NCBI RefSeq assembly: GCF_009832745.1
Contig: NZ_VRMJ01000042.1
Coordinates: 186,001-250,000, forward strand
Direction: 5' to 3'
DNA: 64,000 bases
Origin: Polaribacter septentrionalilitoris
GTDB taxonomy: Bacteria > Bacteroidota > Bacteroidia > Flavobacteriales > Flavobacteriaceae
In this document: positions 28,785 through 37,902 of the stretch, one piece after another
How positions within the stretch are numbered: the stretch's first letter is position 1
Layout: every line of letters starts with the position of its first letter
The notes under the pieces: model-generated
Database searches by the model: none
Seen by the model: the letters and a program-made list of their open reading frames with translations, nothing else
What the model was told of the DNA's origin: nothing
Position numbers and translations under genes: made by a program

Positions 28785-30161
28785 TTAATTGAATATTATA
28801 TTAAAACCTAGCTGAAAGCTTAGGTTATTGGCAGATGTAATATCATTAAATTGAGCAATATTATCAACTACACCATAAAAATTTACTTTACCAAATTGCA
28901 TTGATATTCCAGCGCCAATATTGTACAACGAATAATCATCGATAGTATAGGTAACTTTTGCATGAATTTTTTTTGAAAAAGATTTTTCATAAAACCCAGT
29001 TAATGCTAAAAGCGGACTTAATGGCCTAAAAACAGAATACAATTGAACTCCAATTGCATTGGTGTAGAAATCCTTATAAGTATTATCGTAACAATACTTG
29101 CTCCGTTTTTCACCAAAACTGTATTTTAAAGCTGCGTTTAACTTAGTTGGCCTCCAAGAAATGTAAGTTTCTTGAGTTTCTCTTGTAGGTAACTCATCTC
29201 TAAACCTTTGATCTAAATCACCCCAGTAATTTGTTCCATTATTTGCGTTGAAAGTTAAATCGATACCTTCAAAGATAAAATTACCTTCAATAGTTGTTGT
29301 CTTTACGTTTTTTTTATGTTTGATAAATCCGAAATCTAAAATACTTGCAGAAAACTCTAATTGTTTATCTATATGATAGGTTAGTCCAAAATCAAATCCA
29401 ACTCCCAAGTTACTTCCTAAAAATGTATTTTTTAAATAAGCGCTTCCATCTTCTATATATTTATCTGTAGCACTATCAACTAATCCAGAAGTTCTAAAAT
29501 TAATATTTATGTTATCTAAGTAGTGTGTATAAATATTATTGATTCCGTTAGCTGTAGTTAAAGTTCCTGAATTATTAGAACTCTCTAAATTTAAAGCTGA
29601 TGAATAGATTTTAAACCTTCCTCCTACAGTTAGTTTTTCATTTATTTTTTTGGTAACACCAAAATGTAAAACTCCTATAAAATCTAATTTATATAAAATT
29701 TGAGAAGCACTAAAACTTTGATTTAAATATGCTGAATTACCTTCCATAAAAAGCTTAATTACGTCTTTTGGTAAGTATAAAATACCATCAATCTCTTCAT
29801 AAAGACCAAAACTGAAATACGTCTTGTCATCAAATCGGTATCCTCCGTTTAAGACTTCTACTTGAGAGTGAAATTTTATGTGATCTCTTACATTTAATTT
29901 ACTTATGACATCTGATACTTTATTATTGATTGATCTATTATCTGATAAAAACAAATCAGAGAGCGTAAATCCGCTTGAACCAAATTCTCCTGAAATACCA
30001 GAAAGTAATGGTACACCAACATGAAGTTTATAATTGGTTTCAGCACCAGGGTTTAACAATAAGGTTTGTGGTAACTCTGAAAAATTATATAAAACTTGTT
30101 TGTTTTGTGAGTAAATACTAAATCCTACGATAACAAGGATAAAGGTTAAAAAATATTTCAT
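28785..30161 (-). CDS. DUF5723-like outer-membrane beta-barrel protein
   Basis: A 458-residue secreted protein whose signal peptide is MKYFLTFILVIVGFSIYSQ. The mature part begins VLYNFSELPQTLLLNPG, reminiscent of PorP/SprF and DUF5723 proteins, and continues as alternating beta strands (FSFGLYEEIDGILYL, GVGFDFGLTYHIDKQLEFSA) ending with LSFQLGFNIIFN, a barrel-like C-terminus. The ATG at 30161 is preferred since it begins the signal peptide; a start at 30215 would overlap the upstream lipoprotein gene. That lipoprotein ends two bases upstream, so both are probably cotranscribed. The precise role, possibly gliding or type IX secretion related, is not shown by the sequence. Confidence 0.6.
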   Translation of the reverse strand: MKYFLTFILVIVGFSIYSQNKQVLYNFSELPQTLLLNPGAETNYKLHVGVPLLSGISGEFGSSGFTLSDLFLSDNRSINNKVSDVISKLNVRDHIKFHSQVEVLNGGYRFDDKTYFSFGLYEEIDGILYLPKDVIKLFMEGNSAYLNQSFSASQILYKLDFIGVLHFGVTKKINEKLTVGGRFKIYSSALNLESSNNSGTLTTANGINNIYTHYLDNININFRTSGLVDSATDKYIEDGSAYLKNTFLGSNLGVGFDFGLTYHIDKQLEFSASILDFGFIKHKKNVKTTTIEGNFIFEGIDLTFNANNGTNYWGDLDQRFRDELPTRETQETYISWRPTKLNAALKYSFGEKRSKYCYDNTYKDFYTNAIGVQLYSVFRPLSPLLALTGFYEKSFSKKIHAKVTYTIDDYSLYNIGAGISMQFGKVNFYGVVDNIAQFNDITSANNLSFQLGFNIIFN

Positions 30162-30162
30162 A

Positions 30163-30708
30163 TTAAGCACCTGTATCAATATAAATTTTAGCAGAAGATT
30201 TGAACTCAAACTCACTAGTGTCTGAAGGACTAAGTGGCGGATTAGGATTATTGATTTTTACTCTAATTTTTACTTTACTTGTGTTTTTAAGACTAGGTTT
30301 TAAAGTAACATCAATGGTTTCATTAAATTCAAAATTTAAATCACTTGCAGAAACCTTAATATCTTGAAATCGATGTGTTACATTACTATTACTATCTAAA
30401 AAAGTAATTTCTAGTGTAAAATCTTTATCAATTTCGTTTTTAATTTTTACATCAAAATCAACCTTTACTAAATGATTTCTTAAGAGACTATTTTCAAAAA
30501 CTTTAAAATCTGTGACGTCTGTTCTTTCTGATTCTTGAACACCTGTTGTTGGATTAAAAAACCGAATTGGTGTAACCTTAAAATACGTTAGTGAAACTGT
30601 ATATTCTGGAGTTATTCTATAATCTTCGAGTTGAGAAAAATCTAGCTTCTCTGAACAAGAAAAAATAAAGAACAATACAATAAAATAAAGTCCGTTTCTT
30701 GTAAACAT
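30163..30708 (-). CDS. Predicted lipoprotein, partner of the DUF5723-like protein
   Basis: A 181-residue protein with a lipobox (FIVLFFIFSCSEK, Cys about residue 18). The mature part looks like an all-beta, immunoglobulin-like domain: TPEYTVSLTYFKVTPIRFF, KVDFDVKIKNEIDKDFTLEI and SKVKIRVKINNPNPPL. I do not recognise a named family. It sits immediately upstream of the barrel gene, so the two may form an outer-membrane complex. Confidence 0.6.
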   Translation of the reverse strand: MFTRNGLYFIVLFFIFSCSEKLDFSQLEDYRITPEYTVSLTYFKVTPIRFFNPTTGVQESERTDVTDFKVFENSLLRNHLVKVDFDVKIKNEIDKDFTLEITFLDSNSNVTHRFQDIKVSASDLNFEFNETIDVTLKPSLKNTSKVKIRVKINNPNPPLSPSDTSEFEFKSSAKIYIDTGA

Positions 30709-30742
30709 TTGATGTTGTATGTTTTATTTAACGTTATACAAG

Positions 30743-31429
30743 TTAAAGATATTGTTTTATTTCTAAAAGTGACTTTATAGAAAGTAATCCGTTTGTATTT
30801 ATTTCTTGATGTTCAAAGTTACAATGTATTGCTTTCATACCTACATCTATTGCTCCTTGTACATCTGCTTCTAGATTATCGCCAATCATTATAGAATGTT
30901 CTTTTGGTGCTTTTGCAAGTTCTAAAGCGTAGTTAAACACTCTAGGATTTGGTTTTTTAACTCCAACAGATTCCGAAGTAATTACCTTATCAAAATAATG
31001 ATAGATCTTAGAGTTCTTCATTTTTTTACTTTGAATTTCTTCAAAACCGTTAGTAATAATATGCAATTGATATTTGTCTTTCAAATACTCTAACACTTCA
31101 ATCGTACCATCAAAAAGATGGTTAAAATCCGCCAAATATTCGATATATTGAATTGCTAAAAGATCAATTATATCATCAGAAATCGTAAAATTAATTGTAT
31201 CGAAAGCATTCTTTAACCTATCATATCTTAGCTCGCTCTTAGTTACTTTCTCTTCTCTGTATAATTTCCAATATTTTTTATTTAATGGCCTATACACTTC
31301 TAAAAAAGCACCCAAATCAACCTCAACCTTATTGATTTCAAAAATTTTTTGAAAAGTTAAATCTGAGTTTTTTTCAAAATCCCACAGCGTATGGTCTAAA
31401 TCAAAAAATATGTGTTGTATCTGTTGCAT
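30743..31429 (-). CDS. yjjG: HAD-superfamily nucleotidase, YjjG type
   Basis: A 228-residue haloacid-dehalogenase-fold phosphatase, resembling YjjG, which removes phosphate from non-canonical pyrimidine nucleotides. Motif I is HIFFDLDHTLWDFEKNS (Asp-x-Asp), motif II LHIITNGFEEIQSKK, the motif III lysine is in SVGVKKPNPRVF, and motif IV is IMIGDNLEADVQGA. I chose the ATG at 31429, ten residues before motif I; the alternative start at 31462 is too close to the divergent flippase promoter. It could be another HAD phosphatase, as substrate choice depends on the cap domain. Confidence 0.8.
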   Translation of the reverse strand: MQQIQHIFFDLDHTLWDFEKNSDLTFQKIFEINKVEVDLGAFLEVYRPLNKKYWKLYREEKVTKSELRYDRLKNAFDTINFTISDDIIDLLAIQYIEYLADFNHLFDGTIEVLEYLKDKYQLHIITNGFEEIQSKKMKNSKIYHYFDKVITSESVGVKKPNPRVFNYALELAKAPKEHSIMIGDNLEADVQGAIDVGMKAIHCNFEHQEINTNGLLSIKSLLEIKQYL

Positions 31430-31435
31430 TTCTGT

Positions 31436-31443
31436 TATATTTG
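31436..31443 (+). promoter_or_regulatory. Candidate promoter of the polysaccharide locus (TATATTTG)
   Basis: TATATTTG is an exact -7 match, with GTTG 18 bases upstream as a partial -33 box. It lies 24 bases before the flippase ATG. Confidence 0.55.
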
Positions 31444-31467
31444 AGTAACCTATTTTGAACAAGTAAT

Positions 31468-32748
31468 ATGCAACTATTTTCCTTTTTAAAAAAAGAGTTT
31501 GTCAAAAATGTATTAACATTACTCACAGGTTCTGCTTTTAGTCAGGTTGTTATTTATAGCTCTATTCTTATTATAACCAGAATATTTTCAACAGAAATAT
31601 TTGGTATTTATATGCTTTTTTCATCTGCAACATTAATTATAAAACCTTTATCTACATTACAATATGAGTTTGCTTTGGTACTACCAAAAGAAAGAGAAGA
31701 TGCTTTAAATTTGTTGTCTTTTTCTTTTTTTATATTGCTTCTATTTTCTTTTTTAAGCCTTATTATAATTTTGTTATTTAAAGATTCTATTCTTATTTTT
31801 TTTAATATTTCAGATTTAAAAAACTTTATATATTTATTGCCGTTAAGTATTTTTCTTACGGGTTGTATTTCACTTTTCGACTACTGGAATAACAGAATAA
31901 ATTGTTTTAAAAATATATCTAATGGACAAATTGTAAAAGCTGTTGGTATGTCTAGTTCTCAAATAGCAACTGGTTTTAGTAAATACAATACTAGTTTTGG
32001 GTTGATTCCTGGTCTGTTGTTAGGCCTTTTTTTTCAAACCTTATTTCTAATTAAAACTAGCTACAAATCTTTACAAGGTTTCCGCAAAGAAATTTCTTAC
32101 AAGAGAATGGTACTGTTGGCAAAGAAATACAAAGACATCCCCATTTTTAACTCTATCATTAACGTTACCAACAATTTATCAAACGAGTTGCCTGTTTTTT
32201 TGATCACTAAATATTTTGGTTTATCAGCTGCAGGGGTTTTTGGTTTGGCTATCAAGTTTACAAAAGCACCAGTTGGAATAATTCAGAACTCTGTAAATCA
32301 GGTTTTTTTTAATAGAGCTTCTAAAGTTTATAATGATAAAGGAAACCTATCTAAATTAATTTTAAAAACGAGCAAAAACTTACTTTTAATTAGTTGTGGT
32401 GTATTTATTCCTTTATTTATTTTGTCATTTTATATCGACTTCTTTTTTGGTGAAAATTGGACTGACGTAGGTTTATATGCTCGAATTTTAATTCCTTGGT
32501 TGTTTTTTGCGTTACTTAGCAATCCTTTAACCTCATTAATTTTAGTTTTAAATAAACAGAAAACAATTCTTATTTTTGATGTAATAACACTCTGTTTACG
32601 CTTTTTAGCATTTTATATAGGATTTCATTTTTTTGATAGTATTTTTATTTCTTTAGTTTTGTTTTCTGGAGTTGGTATCTGTTTTAATATCTTTTTGTTT
32701 TTATTTTTACTTAAAGCTTCTAACGAAACTAAAATAGCATACCAATAA
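31468..32748 (+). CDS. Wzx-type oligosaccharide flippase
   Basis: A 426-residue inner-membrane protein with about 12 hydrophobic segments of the polysaccharide-synthesis (MATE/MOP) family. It begins SFLKKEFVKNVLTLLTGSAF, followed by QVVIYSSILIITRIFSTEIF and the characteristic FGIYMLFSSATLIIKPLSTL; the second half has FFGENWTDVGLYARILIPWL. Such proteins flip undecaprenyl-linked repeat units to the periplasm. Four bases separate it from the asparagine-synthetase-like gene, so the three plus-strand genes form one operon. No glycosyltransferase or Wzy polymerase is nearby. The gene is very AT-rich. Confidence 0.85.
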   Translation: MQLFSFLKKEFVKNVLTLLTGSAFSQVVIYSSILIITRIFSTEIFGIYMLFSSATLIIKPLSTLQYEFALVLPKEREDALNLLSFSFFILLLFSFLSLIIILLFKDSILIFFNISDLKNFIYLLPLSIFLTGCISLFDYWNNRINCFKNISNGQIVKAVGMSSSQIATGFSKYNTSFGLIPGLLLGLFFQTLFLIKTSYKSLQGFRKEISYKRMVLLAKKYKDIPIFNSIINVTNNLSNELPVFLITKYFGLSAAGVFGLAIKFTKAPVGIIQNSVNQVFFNRASKVYNDKGNLSKLILKTSKNLLLISCGVFIPLFILSFYIDFFFGENWTDVGLYARILIPWLFFALLSNPLTSLILVLNKQKTILIFDVITLCLRFLAFYIGFHFFDSIFISLVLFSGVGICFNIFLFLFLLKASNETKIAYQ

Positions 32749-32752
32749 GGTT

Positions 32753-34321
32753 ATGGAAATTCAATTAAATATAAATAATGGCTTTACTTGGTTTGTAAAA
32801 AACAATGTGTTTTTTAAAGGTTATTTTTATTTAGAAAACAATTTTTATAACCAAGAAAAAGCGTTAGAACTACTTCTAAAAACTGAGGATTTTAAAGATT
32901 TATTAGAAAATATAAATGGAGTTTTTACAATTATAAAAAAAGGTGAACACAATACTGTTGTTATTACTGATGTTACTAGAAGTTTTCCTGTTTTTTATAC
33001 CCAAACCAATAATTCTTGGTGTATTTCTGATGATATCTATGTACTAAAAAGAAAAAAAACTAATTTAAAGTTTAACAAAAATGCTGAACTCGAATTTTTA
33101 GCCTCTAATCATGTACATGGTAAAAAGATTTTGTTAGATGGAATCTATCAAACGCAATCTTCTGAGTATATTGAATTTTCATCAAATAAAATTAAAGAGC
33201 AGTTTTTTTACTTTTCATACAGCACAAGAAAACAAAACAACAAACCAGTTCTAGAGTTAAAAAAAGCGTGTTTTTCTGCTTTTGAAAACAGTTTTAAAAG
33301 GTGTTTAAACTCTTTGAGAAACAATCAAATTATTGTGCCTTTAAGCAGTGGTTTAGATTCTAGATTAATAGCGGTTTTCTTAAAAAAACACAACTATAAA
33401 AATGTACTCTGCTACACCTATGGTAAAAAAGATAGTTTTGAGATTAACTACTCTAAAAAAACAGCAGAAGCCTTAAATTTTAAATGGGTTTTTATTGAAT
33501 ATACTGACTCAATTATTGGCGATTTTCTAGAAACAGATCAATTTAAACAATATATAAAATATGCTGGTAAGTTAACATCTATGCCAAATTTACAAGAATA
33601 TTTTGCTGTTCATTTTTTAAAAGAAAACAATTTTCTAGAGAAAGATGCTGTTTTTATTCCTGGTTATGCTGGAGATATTTTAGGTGGCAGTGAATATAAG
33701 TTTTACAATAACCAACTAAATAACAACTTAACCGAATTTATTTTTAAAAACAAAATGACAAATTTTGTTTTTTCTGATGAGCAAAAAAACAAAACTTTAC
33801 AAGATATAGAACACAACTTAATTTCATTTGATGCTCACTATCAACAAAAAATACCAGAAACTGTTTTAGATGATTATAACATCAAAGAAAGAATTGCAAA
33901 GTATATTTTTAATTCATCAAGTTTTTACACTTTTTTTGGTTACAAGACTAGATTTCCTTTTTGGGACAAAGAATTACTTTGCTTTTTTAAAGAGTTACCA
34001 ATTGCTTATAAGAGAAATAAATCTTTTTTTGATGCTGTTTTAAATGACTATTATTTTAAAGAGCATAATGTTAATTTTGAAGACAATACTGAAGTCAAGA
34101 AAAATAGTTTTCAACAACTAAAATCCATACTAAAAACTTTTTTACCTACTTTTATAAAAAAGAAACGTTTAGAAAAAAGAGATTGGAATAATTATAAAAT
34201 TATTACGTTAAAAATGTTAGAACAACTCAAAAAAAGGAATTTAACTGTTTTTAGATTGTATAAAGATTATAATGAAATCATTACACAATGGTATTTGTAT
34301 TTAGTAAAAAACAAGCTGTAA
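32753..34321 (+). CDS. Asparagine-synthetase-like amidotransferase/ATPase, no glutaminase Cys
   Basis: A 522-residue protein resembling AsnB. The N-terminal part (to about 170) is an Ntn-hydrolase-like fold, but the second residue is Glu, not the Cys nucleophile, so glutamine cleavage should not occur. The C-terminal part has the PP-loop ATPase motif PLSSGLDSRLIAVF near residue 197-208, and GYAGDILGGSEYKF. Such proteins occur in exopolysaccharide clusters and in lasso-peptide clusters as cyclases. Here the neighbours are a flippase and a hexapeptide acyltransferase, so modification of a sugar or lipid precursor is more probable than lasso cyclisation. Its real substrate is unknown. Confidence 0.75.
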   Translation: MEIQLNINNGFTWFVKNNVFFKGYFYLENNFYNQEKALELLLKTEDFKDLLENINGVFTIIKKGEHNTVVITDVTRSFPVFYTQTNNSWCISDDIYVLKRKKTNLKFNKNAELEFLASNHVHGKKILLDGIYQTQSSEYIEFSSNKIKEQFFYFSYSTRKQNNKPVLELKKACFSAFENSFKRCLNSLRNNQIIVPLSSGLDSRLIAVFLKKHNYKNVLCYTYGKKDSFEINYSKKTAEALNFKWVFIEYTDSIIGDFLETDQFKQYIKYAGKLTSMPNLQEYFAVHFLKENNFLEKDAVFIPGYAGDILGGSEYKFYNNQLNNNLTEFIFKNKMTNFVFSDEQKNKTLQDIEHNLISFDAHYQQKIPETVLDDYNIKERIAKYIFNSSSFYTFFGYKTRFPFWDKELLCFFKELPIAYKRNKSFFDAVLNDYYFKEHNVNFEDNTEVKKNSFQQLKSILKTFLPTFIKKKRLEKRDWNNYKIITLKMLEQLKKRNLTVFRLYKDYNEIITQWYLYLVKNKL

Positions 34322-34325
34322 TTTT

Positions 34326-34937
34326 ATGTTTAAAAAATTAGATTTTTTCCTTTTTGGATGGATTATAAACCTATACTATCCAGAATATTACAGACCAAAA
34401 TATGGCTATCAACGTTATTATATTTTATTTTTTCATTATCTAATTCCACAAAAGTTATTTAGATTAAATCCTAAAGCAAAATGGCCAGTTCATTTTACCT
34501 CAAAAGTAATAGCACCAGAAAATATTACAAAGGGTATTTTATGTGATCCTGGAGACAATTTAAACAACTATATTCAAGCAAATAATGGCATTCATTTTGG
34601 GTCTAATATCGAGTTGGGTCCTAGTGTTTCTATAATTTCATCGAATCATGATTTGAATAATTTACGTAAACACAAAAAAGCAAAACCTATTACTATTGGC
34701 AACCATGTTTGGGTTGGCGCAAATAGCACCATTTTACCAGAAGTAACTATAGGAGACAATGTTATTATTGGTGCAAATTCTTTGGTAAATAAAAATATAC
34801 CCGATAATTGTATTGCTGTTGGTAATCCTTGTAAAGTTATCAAGCAAAAAGAGGATTATTCTGAAAATCTTTCAAAAATAAAATTTAACAGAAAACTACC
34901 TGAAAAATACCTTTCTTTTACACAAATTACTTCTTAA
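34326..34937 (+). CDS. Left-handed beta-helix acyltransferase (hexapeptide repeat)
   Basis: A 203-residue transferase of the WbbJ/NodL/Maa type that moves an acetyl or similar group from a CoA donor to a sugar. Hexapeptide-repeat turns are visible in ISSNHDLNNL, ITIGNHVWVGANSTIL and VTIGDNVIIGANSLVNKNI, followed by IAVGNPCKVIK. The catalytic His is in SSNHDL. The N-terminal 90 residues are an extra, aromatic-rich segment (YYPEYYRPKYGYQRYY). It is four bases after the asparagine-synthetase-like gene, and it overlaps the converging FemAB-like gene by 11 bases. Confidence 0.85.
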   Translation: MFKKLDFFLFGWIINLYYPEYYRPKYGYQRYYILFFHYLIPQKLFRLNPKAKWPVHFTSKVIAPENITKGILCDPGDNLNNYIQANNGIHFGSNIELGPSVSIISSNHDLNNLRKHKKAKPITIGNHVWVGANSTILPEVTIGDNVIIGANSLVNKNIPDNCIAVGNPCKVIKQKEDYSENLSKIKFNRKLPEKYLSFTQITS

Positions 34938-35835
34938 ACAATTTGAGTAAAAAGGGTAAGTTATTGTATTTTATTTGCATATAATTCTGAGTTGATGCTC
35001 CAAAACTTAAAAAGTATTTTGCGATAGATTGTATAGATGAACCTCCAAAACTAAAAAAATCAAAGTTCTTTTGATATTTATAAATAGCGCGATCAACCAA
35101 GAATGTATTGGCTCCGTTTTTTCGATTTTTAAAATCTGTAGAAGACACTAAGATTGTAATTGCTTTTTGGTGCTTTAAAAAGAAACCTGAGGCTACCAAA
35201 TTATTCGATTTATCGTAAATAGATAATACCTCTCCTACTCTTTTTTGGATACCAACTTCAATTAACTTTTTTAAAACGTCATAGTCTTTCTGTACAATAT
35301 TAGCTGTTCTTTTACCTACGTTGTTTTTAAACAACTCTATTAAGGTTTCAGGATTATCACCCCACTTTTCTGTTAAATCAGCCTTTTGGGCTTTTGATAA
35401 ATCTTTTCTTCTATCTTTTCTGTAATTTTTTAAAATAGTATCATATTCCGACTCTAAGGGCAAAACTTGCATTTGTTTTTTAAGCAGATATGCATCCGGA
35501 TTTTCAAAAACATTATCTGTATTTAAACGTGTTTCTACAAATCGAAATCTTTTACAGAGTTCATTAAAAAATAGTTCTAAATCCACATTTTTATCCAAAG
35601 AAAAAACGCCTAATTCTAACATCCAAAAAGGAGGGTACACATATTTTATAAGCATTTTTTTTCGAAAAGGAATTGGCATTACTGCTTTGTAATCATCCAA
35701 AACCAAAACGTCCCAATGGTCTGCAACAATATCTAAATACCAAGAAAAAGCATAGACGCGAGATTGTAATGATTTTTCAATACAAAAATCATATTTTTCA
35801 ACATTTAAGTGGTTTCTTTTAATGTATTGAATCAT
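34927..35835 (-). CDS. FemAB-like (GNAT-type) acyltransferase
   Basis: A 302-residue protein with the fold order of FemAB/CelD-type GNAT domains: an N-terminal domain with FSWYLDIVADHWDVLV, the arginine-lysine region NYRKDRRKDLSKAQKADLTE, and the C-terminal domain with YDKSNNLVASGFFLKHQKAI and FSFGGSSIQSIAKYF. Such enzymes attach amino acids or acyl groups to peptidoglycan or polysaccharide. It overlaps nothing upstream, starts one base after the deacetylase stop, and so is co-expressed with it. The substrate is not predictable. Confidence 0.6.
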   Translation of the reverse strand: MIQYIKRNHLNVEKYDFCIEKSLQSRVYAFSWYLDIVADHWDVLVLDDYKAVMPIPFRKKMLIKYVYPPFWMLELGVFSLDKNVDLELFFNELCKRFRFVETRLNTDNVFENPDAYLLKKQMQVLPLESEYDTILKNYRKDRRKDLSKAQKADLTEKWGDNPETLIELFKNNVGKRTANIVQKDYDVLKKLIEVGIQKRVGEVLSIYDKSNNLVASGFFLKHQKAITILVSSTDFKNRKNGANTFLVDRAIYKYQKNFDFFSFGGSSIQSIAKYFLSFGASTQNYMQIKYNNLPFLLKLFKK

Positions 35836-35836
35836 A

Positions 35837-37141
35837 TTAAACTAAACCTATTTTAATCATAGAATCATACAATCTTTTCCAACCTTTCCATCTGTCATAA
35901 TTACTTAAACTTTCGTTATGGAATAAAGTAATAAATGTTCCGTTTACAGCTTTAACCTCATTCTTTAAATCTCTTATTCTACCTAAAGACTGCTTTGGTG
36001 TTAGCTTCATATAATCGTTTAAAGTTGTGTCCATTAAGGCAAATGGAAAGACTTTTAATGGTGTTTGAATTTCAAAATCTAAATCATAAAAATAAAAAGG
36101 AGTACACGTACCAGCTCTAAAGCCAACAGTACTTGCATAGCCCATTGAGTAATCTTCCTCTACTTCTAAATCTATTAAATTCTGATAGGTATCAGGCAAA
36201 CTAAATCTTAAATAATGCTGTCTCGATTTTTGAATTGGCATATTTACAATATGCTCTAATCTTATTTTTTCTTTCTTCAACAATTCTGGATTATGCATTG
36301 TAAAATAAGAAGGATGCAATCCTACAGAGGCATAATCTTGCATTTCTTTAATGAGCAATCTGTATTTTGTTTTTGAAGTGGAAACATTAGTATCAAAAGT
36401 GGTATAATCACCTACTAAAAAAAAGAAAATTGTTTTGATATTTTTTTCTTTTTGAACTTGTAAAATGGTACTAAAAGTATCAAAAGGGTCTTTTTTAATA
36501 TTAAAAGTTACCGCAAATCGATTCCAAACATTGATCAATCTAAAATTAAATAAATCTTTAAAAAAACCGCCAACACTTCTCACTAAACTTTTATGCTTAT
36601 ACGCAAAGGCATTATCAATATCAATCGTAGAAATAAACTCGAATTCTCGTTCTTTGTACTCGTAATCAGGAAACTTTTCTTTAAAAATGTCTAACAATTT
36701 AAAGGCCCAAATATCTACTACTGGTTTTTCTAAAAATTTATATTTGTAAGCTAAACTTTGTTCTGCTGTATAACGTCCGTGTTTATCTTTTACGTGAGGC
36801 AAATACTCTTCGTATCTTGAAATTAAATAGAAACTTGCCGCAAAAATATCATAAGGAAGTAATGATTTTGGACCCGTTTTAAAAAAACACGGAACTTCAT
36901 CCCATTTTTGTATGATAATTTCCATATCGTTTACGCCTTGCTCAAAAAGTAAATCATTACTTTTTACAAAAAACTCATTTCCTAATGGACTTTTGGTATA
37001 GCTTAATTTTGGTCCATTATGCGCAACAAACTCTTCTACTTTAGTTGTAAAATCAACAGGAGTTAAAAGCGTTCTGGTAAAAATATGCTTAAAGATATAC
37101 CGAACTCTTGGAGTTATTTTATGTGTGTAAATTAATATCAA
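35837..37141 (-). CDS. Polysaccharide deacetylase-family protein (NodB homology)
   Basis: A 434-residue protein with a Flavobacteriia-specific N-terminal half (YEEYLPHVKDKHGRYTAEQS) and a carbohydrate esterase 4-like C-terminal half. The latter has EFEFISTIDIDNAFAYKHKS (the first Asp-Asp metal-binding region), VGLHPSYFTMHN, and GFRAGTCTPFYFYDL followed by TLFHNESLS. It would deacetylate N-acetyl sugars of a surface polymer. It begins an operon with the FemAB-like gene. The metal-binding His pair is less obvious than in classic NodB domains, so activity is not assured. Confidence 0.7.
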   Translation of the reverse strand: MILIYTHKITPRVRYIFKHIFTRTLLTPVDFTTKVEEFVAHNGPKLSYTKSPLGNEFFVKSNDLLFEQGVNDMEIIIQKWDEVPCFFKTGPKSLLPYDIFAASFYLISRYEEYLPHVKDKHGRYTAEQSLAYKYKFLEKPVVDIWAFKLLDIFKEKFPDYEYKEREFEFISTIDIDNAFAYKHKSLVRSVGGFFKDLFNFRLINVWNRFAVTFNIKKDPFDTFSTILQVQKEKNIKTIFFFLVGDYTTFDTNVSTSKTKYRLLIKEMQDYASVGLHPSYFTMHNPELLKKEKIRLEHIVNMPIQKSRQHYLRFSLPDTYQNLIDLEVEEDYSMGYASTVGFRAGTCTPFYFYDLDFEIQTPLKVFPFALMDTTLNDYMKLTPKQSLGRIRDLKNEVKAVNGTFITLFHNESLSNYDRWKGWKRLYDSMIKIGLV

Positions 37142-37178
37142 TTAGAATTATGAATTTTGAATTACGAATTTTGAATGC

Positions 37179-37865
37179 TTACAAAATACCTTCATCTGCA
37201 AAGCTAAAATACGCTTTTTCAGTAACTATTAAATGATCTAAGAGTTTTATATCTAAAGTTAAACCTGCTGCTTTTATTTTTTTTGTTAATTGTATATCAG
37301 AATTACTTGGTTGTAGTTTTCCTGAAGGATGATTATGACAAACAATCATGCCTACAGAAGCCAATTCTAAAGCTCTTTTAAAAAGCAATCGAACATCTAC
37401 AATTGTTGCTGTTAAACCTCCTTTACTTACTTGACTTTTTGCCAAAACTTTGTTTGAGTTGTTTAAAAACAGCACCCAAAATTCTTCATGAGCTAAATCT
37501 CCAATAATAGGTTGCATTAAATGAAATACATCTTTACTACTTGTAATTTTAGGTTTTTCTAAGGCGATTTCTAATTGACGTCTTTTACCCAATTCTAATG
37601 CGGTTATAATTGCAATTGCTTTGGCTTCTCCAATTCCTTTAAAAGTCATCAATTGTTCTGCAGATAGTTTAGCCAATTCATTAATGTTATTATCAACAGA
37701 TTGTAAAATTCTTTTAGATAACGCCACAGCACTTTCGTTTCTGTTTCCAGAACCTATAAGTATGGCAATTAATTCGGCATTAGAAAGTGTTGTTTTTCCT
37801 TTTGCAATAAGTTTTTCTCTTGGCCTATCATCTAAAGCCCAAGATTTAATGGTTTGCTTTTCCAT
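37179..37865 (-). CDS. radC: RadC-family JAMM/MPN protein
   Basis: A 228-residue protein. The N-terminal helix-hairpin-helix part has SWALDDRPREKLIAKGKTTLS and LMTFKGIGEAKAIAIITALE. The C-terminal JAMM domain has the metal motif VCHNHPSGKLQPSNSD (His-x-His plus Asp) with Glu upstream in LAHEEFWVLFLNN. Despite the name, a DNA-repair role has not been confirmed in RadC proteins. It sits downstream of the cytochrome gene on the same strand, and an 11-bp inverted repeat separates the two. Confidence 0.95.
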   Translation of the reverse strand: MEKQTIKSWALDDRPREKLIAKGKTTLSNAELIAILIGSGNRNESAVALSKRILQSVDNNINELAKLSAEQLMTFKGIGEAKAIAIITALELGKRRQLEIALEKPKITSSKDVFHLMQPIIGDLAHEEFWVLFLNNSNKVLAKSQVSKGGLTATIVDVRLLFKRALELASVGMIVCHNHPSGKLQPSNSDIQLTKKIKAAGLTLDIKLLDHLIVTEKAYFSFADEGIL

Positions 37866-37866
37866 G

Positions 37867-37899
37867 CATCATTTTTTTATAAAAATACAAAAAATGATG
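37867..37899. repeat. 11-bp inverted repeat between radC and the cytochrome gene
   Basis: CATCATTTTTT (37867-37877) is the exact complement of AAAAAATGATG (37889-37899), with an 11-base AT loop. It fits neatly in the gap between the cytochrome stop and the radC start. Without a following T run on the minus strand it is a weak terminator at best. Confidence 0.45.
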
Positions 37900-37902
37900 A
37901 AT

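Noticed and set aside
32753..34321. Lasso-peptide cyclase with the HPr-kinase-like gene as partner
   Set aside because: The cluster at 46330-48823 is 12 kb away, there is no lasso protease, and the neighbours here are polysaccharide genes.
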